Part shown: positions 1 to 6,488 of the stretch, one piece after another | Layout of the letters: every line of letters begins with the position of its first letter | Numbering within the stretch: position 1 is the stretch's first letter | Assembly (NCBI GenBank): GCA_937983015.1 | Contig: CALKAK010000161.1 | Coordinates: 1-10,228 of the forward strand | Direction of reading: 5' to 3' | DNA from: an uncultured Bacillaceae bacterium | GTDB lineage: Bacteria; Bacillota; Bacilli; Bacillales; Caldibacillaceae | Length of the DNA: 10,228 nucleotides | Made by a program: the position numbers and the translations under genes | The notes under the pieces: model-generated | What the model was told of the DNA's origin: nothing | The model's database searches: none | The model's input: the letters and a program-made list of their open reading frames with translations, nothing else

Positions 1-61
1 AAGACCGAAAATCATCCGTTTTAAAGAATCGATCTCAAGGTTGCTTTCACCTATACTGTAA
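1..61 (+). other. Possible 3' end of a gene entering from the left edge
   Basis: One plus-strand frame is open from base 2 to a TAA at 59-61 (19 codons, a basic then hydrophobic tail), ending right at the hairpin at 62-96. The position just before a terminator is what a gene end would look like. However, 19 open codons can occur by chance, the encoded tail matches nothing I recognise, and the window edge cuts it off. Confidence 0.2.
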
Positions 62-96
62 AAAAACGGTGATGGAAACTGTCCATCACCGTTTTT
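62..96. terminator. Bidirectional rho-independent terminator
   Basis: A perfect 15-bp inverted repeat (62-76 with 82-96) encloses a 5-base loop. The stem ends in A/T runs, so both strands give a U-tract. The minus-strand version is stronger, with seven consecutive T following the stem (complement of 60-66). The stop codon of the minus-strand gene fragment (86-88) lies inside the stem, so this is probably that gene's original terminator. Confidence 0.85.
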
Positions 97-250
97 GATC
101 CGGACAGATCAATGGTTGGTAGGTGGAAATGAATGCATGGAAAGAGTACGCAACATCCTTCACAATTTTTTCATAAAATTCTGGCTGTAATTCCGTTGCA
201 AAGGCAAAAATACCGTTATCCTCCCGGACGTGTTTTATAATGATAGTGAA
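86..250 (-). pseudogene. C-terminal fragment of an unrecognised gene, start missing
   Basis: A minus-strand frame of 54 codons runs from just after an in-frame TAG (251-253) to a TGA at 86-88. It encodes a protein-like sequence containing REDNGIFAFATELQPEFYEK and ending ICPDQKR. It has no ATG, GTG or TTG at a usable position near its beginning. An SD-like GGGAGG (complement of about 223-228) sits upstream only of an ATT codon. The frame ends in its own terminator hairpin, so it looks like the genuine 3' end of a gene whose 5' part was lost when the MFS exporter region came to lie beside it. I do not recognise the family. A very short gene with a rare start codon is a less likely alternative. 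Confidence 0.5.
236..241 (+). promoter_or_regulatory. Possible sigma-A -10 box for the MFS exporter
   Basis: A perfect TATAAT lies 49 bases upstream of the MFS start codon. The hexamer 17 bases further upstream (TACCGT, 213-218) is a poor -35, so the call rests on the -10 alone. It lies within the decayed minus-strand fragment, which would mean the promoter arose in or survives within former coding sequence. Confidence 0.35.
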
Positions 251-290
251 CTACGCTTTTATACATATTGCGAATTAAAGGAGTAAAGCC

Positions 291-1469
291 ATGAAAGCAA
301 AATCGACCTTACCGATCCTCGGTTTACAAATCTTTCTTGTCATGGTCGGCTTCGGGATTATCATCCCGGTACTTCCTTTTTACGCCCGCGATTTAGGGGC
401 GAATCCGACCGAATTGGGCTGGTTGATGGCGGTCTATTCGGCAATGCAACTCATCTTCAGTCCGGTCTGGGGAAGAATATCCGATAATATCGGTCGCAAA
501 CCAGTTATGATGATCGGCATTTCCGGTCTCACACTATCTTTTTTCCTTATGGCCGTTGCCACTGATTTATGGATGTTGTTTGTTGCCCGGATCATCGGGG
601 GGATCCTGTCAAGCGCGAATATGCCGACCGCATCCGCTTATGTTGCCGATATCACGACGCCGGAAAATCGCAGTAAAGGTATGGGCATCATCGGTGCTGC
701 TGCCGGTTTAGGATTCATCGTTGGTCCGGCGATTGGTGGTATTTTTTCAAAAATCAGTTTGCGGCTCCCCTTCATCGTAGCGGGAGTTTCCTCCCTTATC
801 ACGATCGTCCTCGTCCTTTTCTTGCTGAAGGAATCATTACCGCGTGAGATGCGGGAAAGAATACGTGACGAAAGGCCATCACGCTTCAAGGGATTACGCG
901 GACCAAACAGCTTTCTTTTCTTATTACAATTTTTCATTTCCTTTTCCCTCGCCGGGCTGGAAGCGACCTTCGCCTATTTTGGTGCTGCCCGGGCGGGACT
1001 CGGTTCAACCGAAATCGGCTACATTTTCATGATCATGGGATTAGCCAGTGCTTTTGTTCAGGGCGGTCTAATGGGACCATTAGCAAAACGTTTTGGGGAA
1101 GGCGCTATTATTCAAGGGGGCGTTATCATCTCCGCTTTAGGTTTCGGGTTGATACTACTAACCGAAAGTTTCCTTACCGCCGCGATTTTCCTTTCGATTT
1201 TCGGTCTTGGTAACGGGGTAATCCGTCCGGCACTTACCGCACTCTTAACGAAATCCGCTGGGAAGCATCACGGAAACGTTACGGGTCTCCTTTCCTCCTT
1301 CGACTCCCTGGGACGGATCGTCGGTCCCCCGGTTGGTGGAGCCCTGTTTGAAATTTCCATCGGCTTACCCTATCTCTCCGGTATCGTCCTTTCTTTTGTC
1401 GCCTTCGGAATCTACCTTTTGTACAAAGCGAAAGTGCAAACGGTTAAAGAAAAAGAGAGGCATATTTAA
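291..1469 (+). CDS. MFS drug:proton antiporter (Bmr/Blt/NorA-like)
   Basis: This is an inner-membrane exporter of the DHA1 class, which moves small hydrophobic or cationic compounds out of the cell in exchange for protons. The 392 residues are very hydrophobic and fit 12 membrane segments, the usual length for the family. Motif A (GRISDNIGRKP, 61-71) lies between segments 2 and 3. An arginine in the motif B position is at 100. The antiporter motif C (GLGFIVGPAIGG, 139-150) is in segment 5, and a matching GPPVGG lies in the second half. AYVADITTPENRSK (116-129) closely resembles Bmr and Blt of Bacillus subtilis. The start has AAAGGAG seven bases upstream. It appears monocistronic, with its own terminator overlapping the stop codon. 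No regulator gene sits beside it. The substrate cannot be read from the sequence; sugar or tetracycline transport is less likely. Confidence 0.88.
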   Translation: MKAKSTLPILGLQIFLVMVGFGIIIPVLPFYARDLGANPTELGWLMAVYSAMQLIFSPVWGRISDNIGRKPVMMIGISGLTLSFFLMAVATDLWMLFVARIIGGILSSANMPTASAYVADITTPENRSKGMGIIGAAAGLGFIVGPAIGGIFSKISLRLPFIVAGVSSLITIVLVLFLLKESLPREMRERIRDERPSRFKGLRGPNSFLFLLQFFISFSLAGLEATFAYFGAARAGLGSTEIGYIFMIMGLASAFVQGGLMGPLAKRFGEGAIIQGGVIISALGFGLILLTESFLTAAIFLSIFGLGNGVIRPALTALLTKSAGKHHGNVTGLLSSFDSLGRIVGPPVGGALFEISIGLPYLSGIVLSFVAFGIYLLYKAKVQTVKEKERHI

Positions 1470-1500
1470 AGGTGTGGGCAGCTTCCACACCTTTTCCCTT
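1468..1500 (+). terminator. Terminator of the MFS gene
   Basis: A 10-bp stem (1468-1477 with 1485-1494) encloses a 7-base loop and is followed by TTTT, a CCC interruption and more T. The 5' arm begins inside the TAA stop codon. On the minus strand the same hairpin is followed by A/T-rich sequence, and it could also end transcription from the broken amidohydrolase gene. Confidence 0.75.
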
Positions 1501-1516
1501 GCAAATATTTATGTAT

Positions 1517-2440
1517 TTATGTGGTGAGTTGATAGGCATGCAAAATCGCTCGATAAAGAATGTTCACCCCATCTATCAAGGCCTCTTCCTTGAACGTCAT
1601 ATGGGCGTGGTGAAGACCAGGTGAAAGATCGCATCCCAATCCGAGCATCGTCGCCTTCAAATCCGGCTTTTTAATTGTATAAAAGTGAAAATCATCTCCC
1701 CCGGGGGTTATTAATGTCGATACGAGTCCCTCTTCACCGAAAACATCAATAATGGCCCGTTACATAATTTCGGTAGCTTCTTGATTGACGATCGCCGCCG
1801 CGATTTCAAGTTCATTCACAACTTCTAGTCGGATATTATGCCGGGTCCGGATCGCCGCAAAAATACTTTCTACCTGTTTTTCCAGTTCTTCCATCGCCTC
1901 ATTTGTCTGCGCCCGGAGATCAAGGGCAAATTCCGCATTTCCGGGAATGATATTGGCACTTTTCCCACCAGCATGAAAGCGCGTCATTTTGACCGAGTAT
2001 GGGATTTGGGGATTCAGGGGAATCTTCGCCAACATTTGGACGATATCCGTACTGACTTCAATGGCATTCACGTTTAAATGCGGACGGGCCCCATGCGCAT
2101 CCTCCCCGCGAATTCCCACTTCGTAAACCTTTGTCGCCCCATTGACGATAACCGGACTGGCCTGCCCTAGTTTCATTTCCTACCCCGGTCGCAAATGAAC
2201 TCCGAATAAAAAATCAACATCATCGATCACATTTTTCTCGACCATTTTCAAGGCCCCTTCCCCCGTCTCTTCCGCAGGTTGAAAAATAAATTTGATTCGC
2301 AGCTTCGCTGCTAATTCTTTATGTTGTTCCAGCTTCCAGAGAACACCGAGGACCATGGCCATATGGGCATCATGACCACAGGAATGGTAGACTCGCGATT
2401 GCCGATATTCTCCCCGTTGGATGGTTCCGGTTTATGCTGC
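1517..2440 (-). pseudogene. amhX: Broken M20 amidohydrolase (AmhX-like)
   Basis: M20 enzymes are two-zinc peptidases that cleave N-acyl amino acids or similar amides. In a single minus-strand frame the order is as expected: the metal-binding HSCGHDAHMAM block (near 2360-2390), FQPAEETGEGA with the catalytic and ligand glutamates (near 2260-2280), the dimerisation domain with RGEDAHGARPH, and a C-terminal GLHHAHMTF. The frame is broken by TAG at 2180-2182 (after HLRPG), TAA at 1760-1762 (after ATEIM) and TAA at 2432-2434. The first two sit where glutamine codons would fit. No indel is needed across about 300 codons, so the main damage is nonsense mutations. Roughly the first 90-100 residues are absent, and recognisable homology stops near 2390-2440. 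The AmhX assignment rests on the GLGCDLSPGLHH-type ending and is fairly confident. Any product would be inactive. Confidence 0.85.
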
Positions 2441-2813
2441 CCTTATGTTCGAACAAAATATGTTAGGGTTTATTCCTCTAAGAAATGGCGTATCGGCAGT
2501 TTGGCGGAAGCGGGAAAATTAATGATTCCTAGAAAGAGATCCCCATTCCGATGTGATGCAGGGGAGTGCTGAAACAGGTACTGGACAGGCTCAAAATATC
2601 GCTGTCAAGACTTTACCGAATTTCACAGGTTCGAATGGGCTCCTCCCTCCCGCTACAGAAAGCGGGAGCTGATTGAACCTGAAGCGGAAATGGAACAAGG
2701 AAGCAACCAAGTTCCCGATGCTTGAGTGATCGTTTTTGCAGTAAACCGCGATGAATTGAAAAAGCATGTAGTAAAGAAAAAACTCCCGTCAGAAGAAGTT
2801 TTCCAGCACGTCC
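2441..2813. other. Gene-free stretch with a nested hairpin
   Basis: There is no convincing intact gene here. The main structure is a perfect 8-bp hairpin (CTCCCGCT at 2647-2654 with AGCGGGAG at 2661-2668, 6-base loop) inside an outer 8-bp pairing (2628-2636 with 2672-2679, one bulged G). Neither strand has a U-tract after the hairpin, so it is not an ordinary terminator. Two plus-strand frames give short protein-like runs (around 2550-2670 and 2660-2840), but they are interrupted by stops and lack start signals. The stretch lies between the broken amidohydrolase and an IS110-like transposase tail, so it may be degraded IS sequence. Confidence 0.4.
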
Positions 2814-2863
2814 AAAAAAAATCGCAAGTGGCAAGATTTTTTCACCTTCCACTCGCGTTTTTT
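2814..2863 (-). terminator. Terminator downstream of spoVR and the IS remnant
   Basis: Read on the minus strand, a 9-bp stem (2849-2857 with 2823-2831, one G-U pair) has a 17-base loop. It is followed by A and then eight T (complement of 2814-2821), and six A precede it. On the plus strand one pair becomes an A-C mismatch, so it works best for minus-strand transcripts. It is the first terminator after spoVR, about 150 bases past the stop codon, so a spoVR mRNA would carry the IS remnant in its 3' untranslated part. Confidence 0.7.
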
Positions 2864-2877
2864 GCGATTTGCCGCTG

Positions 2878-3010
2878 CTATACAACGAGCTTCATCGCTT
2901 TATGAATTACCGCCAAAAGTCCTACTTTGGTCGAGCGTTTCTGTGAAAGTTCATAAAAAAATTGAAATCGATTCGTTCTCATGGAGCTATTATACGAAAG
3001 TCCCTTTGAC
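2878..3010 (-). pseudogene. Remnant of an IS110-family transposase C-terminus
   Basis: A minus-strand frame between the spoVR stop codon and a TAG at 2878-2880 encodes about 44 residues, including NRFQFFYELSQKRSTKVGLL and AVIHKAMKL. This fits the conserved end of IS110/IS1111 transposases (Transposase_20): a phenylalanine/tyrosine helix, a basic linker, then a K-V-x-L-x-A-V-x-x-K helix. The frame is open but has no proper start; the ATG at 2980-2982 lacks a ribosome site and would give only 34 residues. The catalytic serine part and the DEDD N-terminal domain are absent. I infer that an IS element inserted near the amidohydrolase gene and later lost most of its length up to the spoVR stop. 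The match is by pattern only, so chance similarity remains possible. Confidence 0.45.
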
Positions 3011-4429
3011 CTATAAATATTTCCGCTGGACATGCTTTCCATCGTAACTAAATACAATCGGCTTTTCTTCTATCACCGTCTCCAGATGCACACTTCTTCC
3101 CCATAATCGGTAAATATACGGCAGGACTTTTTCCAAATATTTTATATCCAATTCAATCCCTTCATAATGATGACGCAAATACAGTTCACCGTTACGCATG
3201 TAATCCCCATCCATGACCGTGATGTAGGGAATTCCGCCATTGATTCGTATGTTGACGAGATGATCCCGGACCCTTTCCCAATCTTTATCGACGATCTTAT
3301 AGTCCCGTCCTTGTTTTTGAAATAAATACATATCCTCCCGCATGATCAGGTCTTTTGTTAAATAATTCCGTAAAAAGGAAATATCGTTATCGAGTTCGCG
3401 CACCTCGAAGATCTTTTCCCGACCGGATCCGGGCTTTATCCCGCGTTTTCTCATTTCTTCGGTCGGATTATTGTAGCGCCCTTCGATATCTTCAAAAATT
3501 TTCAATCCTAAATAATAAGGATTGAGTCCGGTTTTCGACGGTTGCACCACATTGGCATTCAATTTGGCATATTCGATCGCCTCTTCCGTCGTCAAATCGA
3601 GCTCCCGGAGGATACGCTGGTGCCAATAGGTGGCCCATCCTTCATTCATGATTTTCGTCTCCAGCTGTGGCCAGAAATATAGCATTTCTTCGCGAATCAT
3701 CGTGACGATATCCCGTTGCCACTCCTCTAACTCCCTGCTGTAGTGGACGATAAATAATAATAGATCTTTTTCGGGACGGGGCGGGAATTTTTTCCTTTTC
3801 ATCTTTTGCGACACTTGTGCCGCTTCTTTTCGATCCAATGCCCACAAATCATCATACGGTGTCCTCTTTACCGGTTCTTCTTCCTCATCGATCTCATCAT
3901 CTTCGAGGGACCATTCCAGTTGAGGCCGCATCAAAGAAGGATCGATATGCTCTTCGATCGATAAAACGGCATCGAGAAACGATTCCACTTCCTGTCTACC
4001 GTAACGCTTTTCATATTGACGGATCCGTTCTGCTGTCGCTGCCATACTCTCGACCATATCCCGTTTCGTGTTTTGGAAATGGACATTGTTTTTGAAAAAA
4101 TCACTATGAGCCAACACGTGGGCGACGATCAGTTTATTTTGAATGAGGGAATTTGAATCGAGCAAAAAGGCGTAGCATGGATCCGAGTTAATCACGAGTT
4201 CATAAATCTTGCTGAGTCCGAGATCGTAATGCAGTTTCATCTTATGGAATTGTTTGCCGAAACTCCAGTGGTTGAAGCGGGTCGGCATGCCGTACGCACC
4301 AAAAGTATAGATGATGTCTGCCGGGCAAATTTCATAACGCATCGAATAAAAGTCAAGTCCAAACCCCCGAGCGATATCCGTGATTTCCTCAATCACTCGA
4401 TACAGTTCTTTATGCTGATCTCTCCGCAT
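3011..4429 (-). CDS. spoVR: Stage V sporulation protein R (SpoVR)
   Basis: SpoVR is a cytoplasmic protein needed for normal spore cortex formation in Bacillus; its biochemical activity is not established. The 472 residues are close to the B. subtilis length. The N-terminal block is nearly diagnostic: GFGLDFYSMRYEICPADIIY (22-41), FGAYGMPTRFNHWSFGKQF, and YELVINSDPCYAFLLDSNS. The conserved histidines of AHVLAHSDFF are at 104 and 108, and the later NEGWATYWH motif is at 262-270. A strongly acidic segment (about 174-185) links the halves. The reading frame is open 48 codons further upstream, but the start at 4429 is chosen because AAAGGAG lies about eight bases before it and because the family begins just ahead of the EITDIARGFGLDF segment. 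It appears monocistronic. A mother-cell sigma-E-like promoter is visible 26 bases upstream. The gene is intact although decayed genes flank it on both sides. Confidence 0.96.
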   Translation of the reverse strand: MRRDQHKELYRVIEEITDIARGFGLDFYSMRYEICPADIIYTFGAYGMPTRFNHWSFGKQFHKMKLHYDLGLSKIYELVINSDPCYAFLLDSNSLIQNKLIVAHVLAHSDFFKNNVHFQNTKRDMVESMAATAERIRQYEKRYGRQEVESFLDAVLSIEEHIDPSLMRPQLEWSLEDDEIDEEEEPVKRTPYDDLWALDRKEAAQVSQKMKRKKFPPRPEKDLLLFIVHYSRELEEWQRDIVTMIREEMLYFWPQLETKIMNEGWATYWHQRILRELDLTTEEAIEYAKLNANVVQPSKTGLNPYYLGLKIFEDIEGRYNNPTEEMRKRGIKPGSGREKIFEVRELDNDISFLRNYLTKDLIMREDMYLFQKQGRDYKIVDKDWERVRDHLVNIRINGGIPYITVMDGDYMRNGELYLRHHYEGIELDIKYLEKVLPYIYRLWGRSVHLETVIEEKPIVFSYDGKHVQRKYL

Positions 4430-4454
4430 GCGATCCTCTCCTTTTCTTAAATCT

Positions 4455-4483
4455 AATTTATGATGGACTGAAGGAGAGAATGC
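4455..4483 (-). promoter_or_regulatory. Sigma-E-like promoter of spoVR
   Basis: On the minus strand CATAAATT (complement of 4455-4462) matches the sigma-E -10 consensus CATAcAaT in most positions. Fifteen bases upstream, GCATTC (complement of 4478-4483) is a partial match to the -35. Spacing and distance to the spoVR start (26 bases) fit. spoVR in B. subtilis is known to belong to the mother-cell sigma-E regulon. The -35 match is imperfect. Confidence 0.4.
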
Positions 4484-4558
4484 TACGGGAACGGGTTGGA
4501 TTTTATCATAAAAATTTGCTGAAGTTGCGGATGGGCTAATATTAACAAACTTACCTAA

Positions 4559-5191
4559 CTTTTTCGCGGGCAATACCGTATCGGGAAGAGGTACGATCGA
4601 TATCAGTATCCAGACGGAATCGCCTATTTAATGAATATCGCCGAGTCTTTATTAAGACAGGGATTTCGCTGGCAAAACTACGTGACATCCCACGGCCTAG
4701 CATATTTAATGGTGAGTCCGATGATTCGCGATTTCTTTAATGAAACAAAGGCATCGATCCTTTATATCGACATTTTACCGGCAAGTCAAGCCGATTGGTT
4801 TTAACCTTTTGGAGCATTCCCATGAAATGATCATCGGTGCCAATAAACTTTTAGGTCGATTAGACGATGTTCCTCTCCTGGTCCCTGAATCCCTTTCGGT
4901 TACTTACGATATGAATAAAGCTTGTGAAGGAATGGCAAAAGCCCCCATCAACAGGTTAGGTAAACTGGCCTACCAATCCGGTGCCATCTGCTCATTCTTC
5001 TACGAAGCCTATTGCCACATGCCGACACCGTTCATCCATTCGCGAGAAGAAAGAGAGAAACTGGCCGATGAAGGGACCGCCGTATCGAAGAATTGGTAGG
5101 GAAATTGAAGGTTCCGGAAATCGTAAACACGTTAAGAGATACCGCTGAATATGTAAATAAAATTGACCTGAAACAGTTTTCCTGGTCGTGA
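4559..5191 (+). pseudogene. Unrecognised gene broken by two compensating frameshifts
   Basis: Three consecutive plus-strand segments form one protein of about 210 residues. Segment 1 (4559-4801) contains GIAYLMNIAESLLRQGF and MVSPMIRDFFNETKASILYI. Segment 2 (about 4796-5085) is one base out of phase and contains LLEHSHEMIIGANKLLGRLD and PINRLGKLAYQSGAICSFF. Segment 3 (about 5086-5191) returns to the first frame and ends KQFSWS. One extra T in the TTTT run at 4799-4802, and one lost base near 5084, would restore a continuous frame. The sequence is soluble and probably helical, with no signal peptide or transmembrane run. The 5' end is unclear: an in-frame TAA at 4556-4558 precedes it, and an AAGGAG-ATG at 4471-4482 starts a different frame that stops after 19 codons. 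The family is not recognised. A strong terminator follows it. Confidence 0.7.
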
Positions 5192-5193
5192 TG

Positions 5194-5234
5194 AAAAAGG
5201 GGTGAAATAGACCGATTCGCCCCTTTTCTTTTTT
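5194..5234 (+). terminator. Strong terminator after the broken plus-strand gene
   Basis: A 12-bp stem (5195-5206 with 5216-5227, one U-G pair) with a 9-base loop is followed by C and six T. It starts three bases after the pseudogene stop codon. On the minus strand one pair becomes a mismatch but a T-run still follows, so it may also end transcripts of the M14 peptidase gene. Confidence 0.85.
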
Positions 5235-5236
5235 GA

Positions 5237-5336
5237 TTATACATCGAGGTAATTTTTTTCTAACCGATGCAAAAAGTTTTCATATACATGGTATGATAAC
5301 CAGTTCGTTTTTATAAATTAAATAAAGCTCCTTCAC
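5237..5336 (-). pseudogene. Short broken reading frame behind the M14 peptidase
   Basis: On the minus strand a GTG at 5336 overlaps the peptidase stop codon (GTGA). It opens MKELYLIYKNELV, which soon hits a stop. One base out of phase, a protein-like run NWLSYHVYENFLHRLEKNYL continues to a TAA at 5237-5239. Removing one A from the AAAAA run at about 5307-5311 would join them into a 32-residue product. The second part is also in the frame of the M14 gene, beyond two stop codons, so it could be a lost C-terminal extension instead. No usable start codon lies in the second frame. No family is recognised, and the call rests on the protein-like composition. Confidence 0.3.
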
Positions 5337-6307
5337 CTGACCCGATGATAATTCAGCGCCTCAATCAACACATAGACGAGATCCCGATTCCTTGCAAATT
5401 CGGTTTCAAGCTCACCGATATCGGGATTCGTCTCGATGCGCCCTTTACATAATTCAATCGTAAAACCCGGACGGGAAAACTCGGCGATGAACCAATCGGT
5501 AAAACCGCCCCCGATCGCATGTATTGGGGGTGTGGCCAAAGGATAACCTGTCGCGCGAGAAAGTCGCCGGGCGATTCGGTAATCCCTTAGAACATTTTGT
5601 CTGTCACCAAAAGACCAGTAAATCTCCTGGCCGGCGGAATGAAAGCTCACCGCCGCTAATGGCGGTTCTTCCCGAACAAATTCCACAAGGTGGATTACTT
5701 CTTGCGCCGTAAGTGGTTTTTCACCTTTAAAAAATTTAAAAAAAGGACCTGCTGGTGACGGGAGTGCCTCCCAACCGGCCGGATATTGCCGATTCAAATC
5801 GATCCCCGCGGCATTGGCCTTCCAGCGGGAGAAATCAAAACTCCCCTCGTTCATCAACCAGAGCTCGAAAAAATGTTCCGGCGGGATTCTTCCCTGTTGA
5901 ATATCGATCCCATCAGGATTGAGCATCGGTATTACGACAAGGGATATCCGATCAAACACATCCGGATCAAAACCATTTTTTTTCGCCTCCCGATAGTGAG
6001 TGGCATAATGTTCGATAAGCATCATGAGTAAATTGGCACTGACCCATTCCCTACCGTGATGGGCACCGACAAAAAGGATATAATCTTTCCCTTCCCCGAT
6101 TCGAACCATTTGAATGGGTTTCCCATAAACACTTCGACCGATCGTGCGGATCTCCAAAATATCCCCAAACTCTTTTTTCAACGAAATGAGGTCCATTTGT
6201 AATTGATGATGATCGTATGGGTCCCGCGCTTGGATCACCGCTAATAAATGAAATGGTCGAAAAAAACAAAGAATCACGATCATGCCAAGCAAACGATAAC
6301 CACGCAT
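5333..6307 (-). CDS. Secreted M14 zinc carboxypeptidase
   Basis: M14 (carboxypeptidase A-type) enzymes remove or cut residues at peptide ends with one zinc. In bacilli, the secreted or spore forms without a propeptide often act on cell-wall peptides, like gamma-D-glutamyl-diaminopimelate peptidase. The 324 residues begin with a basic then hydrophobic signal segment (MRGYRLLGMIVILCFF, to about 25), then a single catalytic domain. Zinc ligands are H84 and E87 (HHGRE) and H223 (SFHSAG); the substrate-binding pair N172-R173 lies in DLNRQYP; the catalytic glutamate is E285 in FTIELC. All key residues are present, so it should be active. There is no LysM or other wall-binding domain. The start at 6307 is chosen over a TTG four codons upstream because GGAGG lies five bases before it. 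It is divergent from yhdB. A role in the spore or cell wall is inferred from the family only. Confidence 0.88.
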   Translation of the reverse strand: MRGYRLLGMIVILCFFRPFHLLAVIQARDPYDHHQLQMDLISLKKEFGDILEIRTIGRSVYGKPIQMVRIGEGKDYILFVGAHHGREWVSANLLMMLIEHYATHYREAKKNGFDPDVFDRISLVVIPMLNPDGIDIQQGRIPPEHFFELWLMNEGSFDFSRWKANAAGIDLNRQYPAGWEALPSPAGPFFKFFKGEKPLTAQEVIHLVEFVREEPPLAAVSFHSAGQEIYWSFGDRQNVLRDYRIARRLSRATGYPLATPPIHAIGGGFTDWFIAEFSRPGFTIELCKGRIETNPDIGELETEFARNRDLVYVLIEALNYHRVR

Positions 6308-6374
6308 GAGTGCCTCCAATAAAAATAATTTTCAGAAAATCCGACGATGTTACCGCTACCATGGATGCGCATAA

Positions 6375-6403
6375 AATATACTGGTAAATAAAAACGTTTG
6401 CAG
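6375..6403 (-). promoter_or_regulatory. Possible promoter of the M14 peptidase
   Basis: On the minus strand TATATT (complement of 6375-6380) matches the sigma-A -10 in five of six positions. It is spaced 17 bases from CTGCAA (complement of 6398-6403), a weak -35. A sporulation sigma factor is not excluded, since CATAAAATA on the other strand of the same region also resembles a sporulation -10. Confidence 0.3.
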
Positions 6404-6488
6404 TCCCCTGCATTGTTAAGTTTTACAGGGAAAATCCCCCGCAGAACCAGCACACACTATTTTTAGCTCCTGAAAAAGGGGGTTAAAA

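Noticed and set aside
1760..2182. Stop-codon recoding (pyrrolysine, selenocysteine or read-through) in the amidohydrolase
   Set aside because: The interruptions are TAA and TAG, not one codon type, the N-terminus is missing as well, and all intact genes here use normal stops. Decay explains it better.
2628..2640. tRNA or tmRNA gene suggested by GGTTCGAAT
   Set aside because: The loop is not flanked by a pairing T-stem, and no acceptor, D or anticodon arms can be built around it.
2500..2870. Plus-strand coding remnant (for example VNRDELKKHVVKKKLPSEE)
   Set aside because: Two short protein-like runs exist in different frames, but they are broken by stops, have no start signal and match no family I know. 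The evidence is too weak for a gene call.
2613..2885. Minus-strand 90-codon open frame
   Set aside because: It starts at a non-ATG codon without a ribosome site, runs through a terminator hairpin, and its composition is not protein-like.
4430..4573. Longer SpoVR start with 48 extra residues
   Set aside because: The extension has an unlikely composition and no ribosome site. The start at 4429 has AAAGGAG and fits the family.
5300..5315. Programmed frameshift at the A-run before NWLSYHVYENF
   Set aside because: The local bases are not a standard slippery heptamer in the right frame, and a +1 change would be required. An indel in a homopolymer within a decaying region is simpler.
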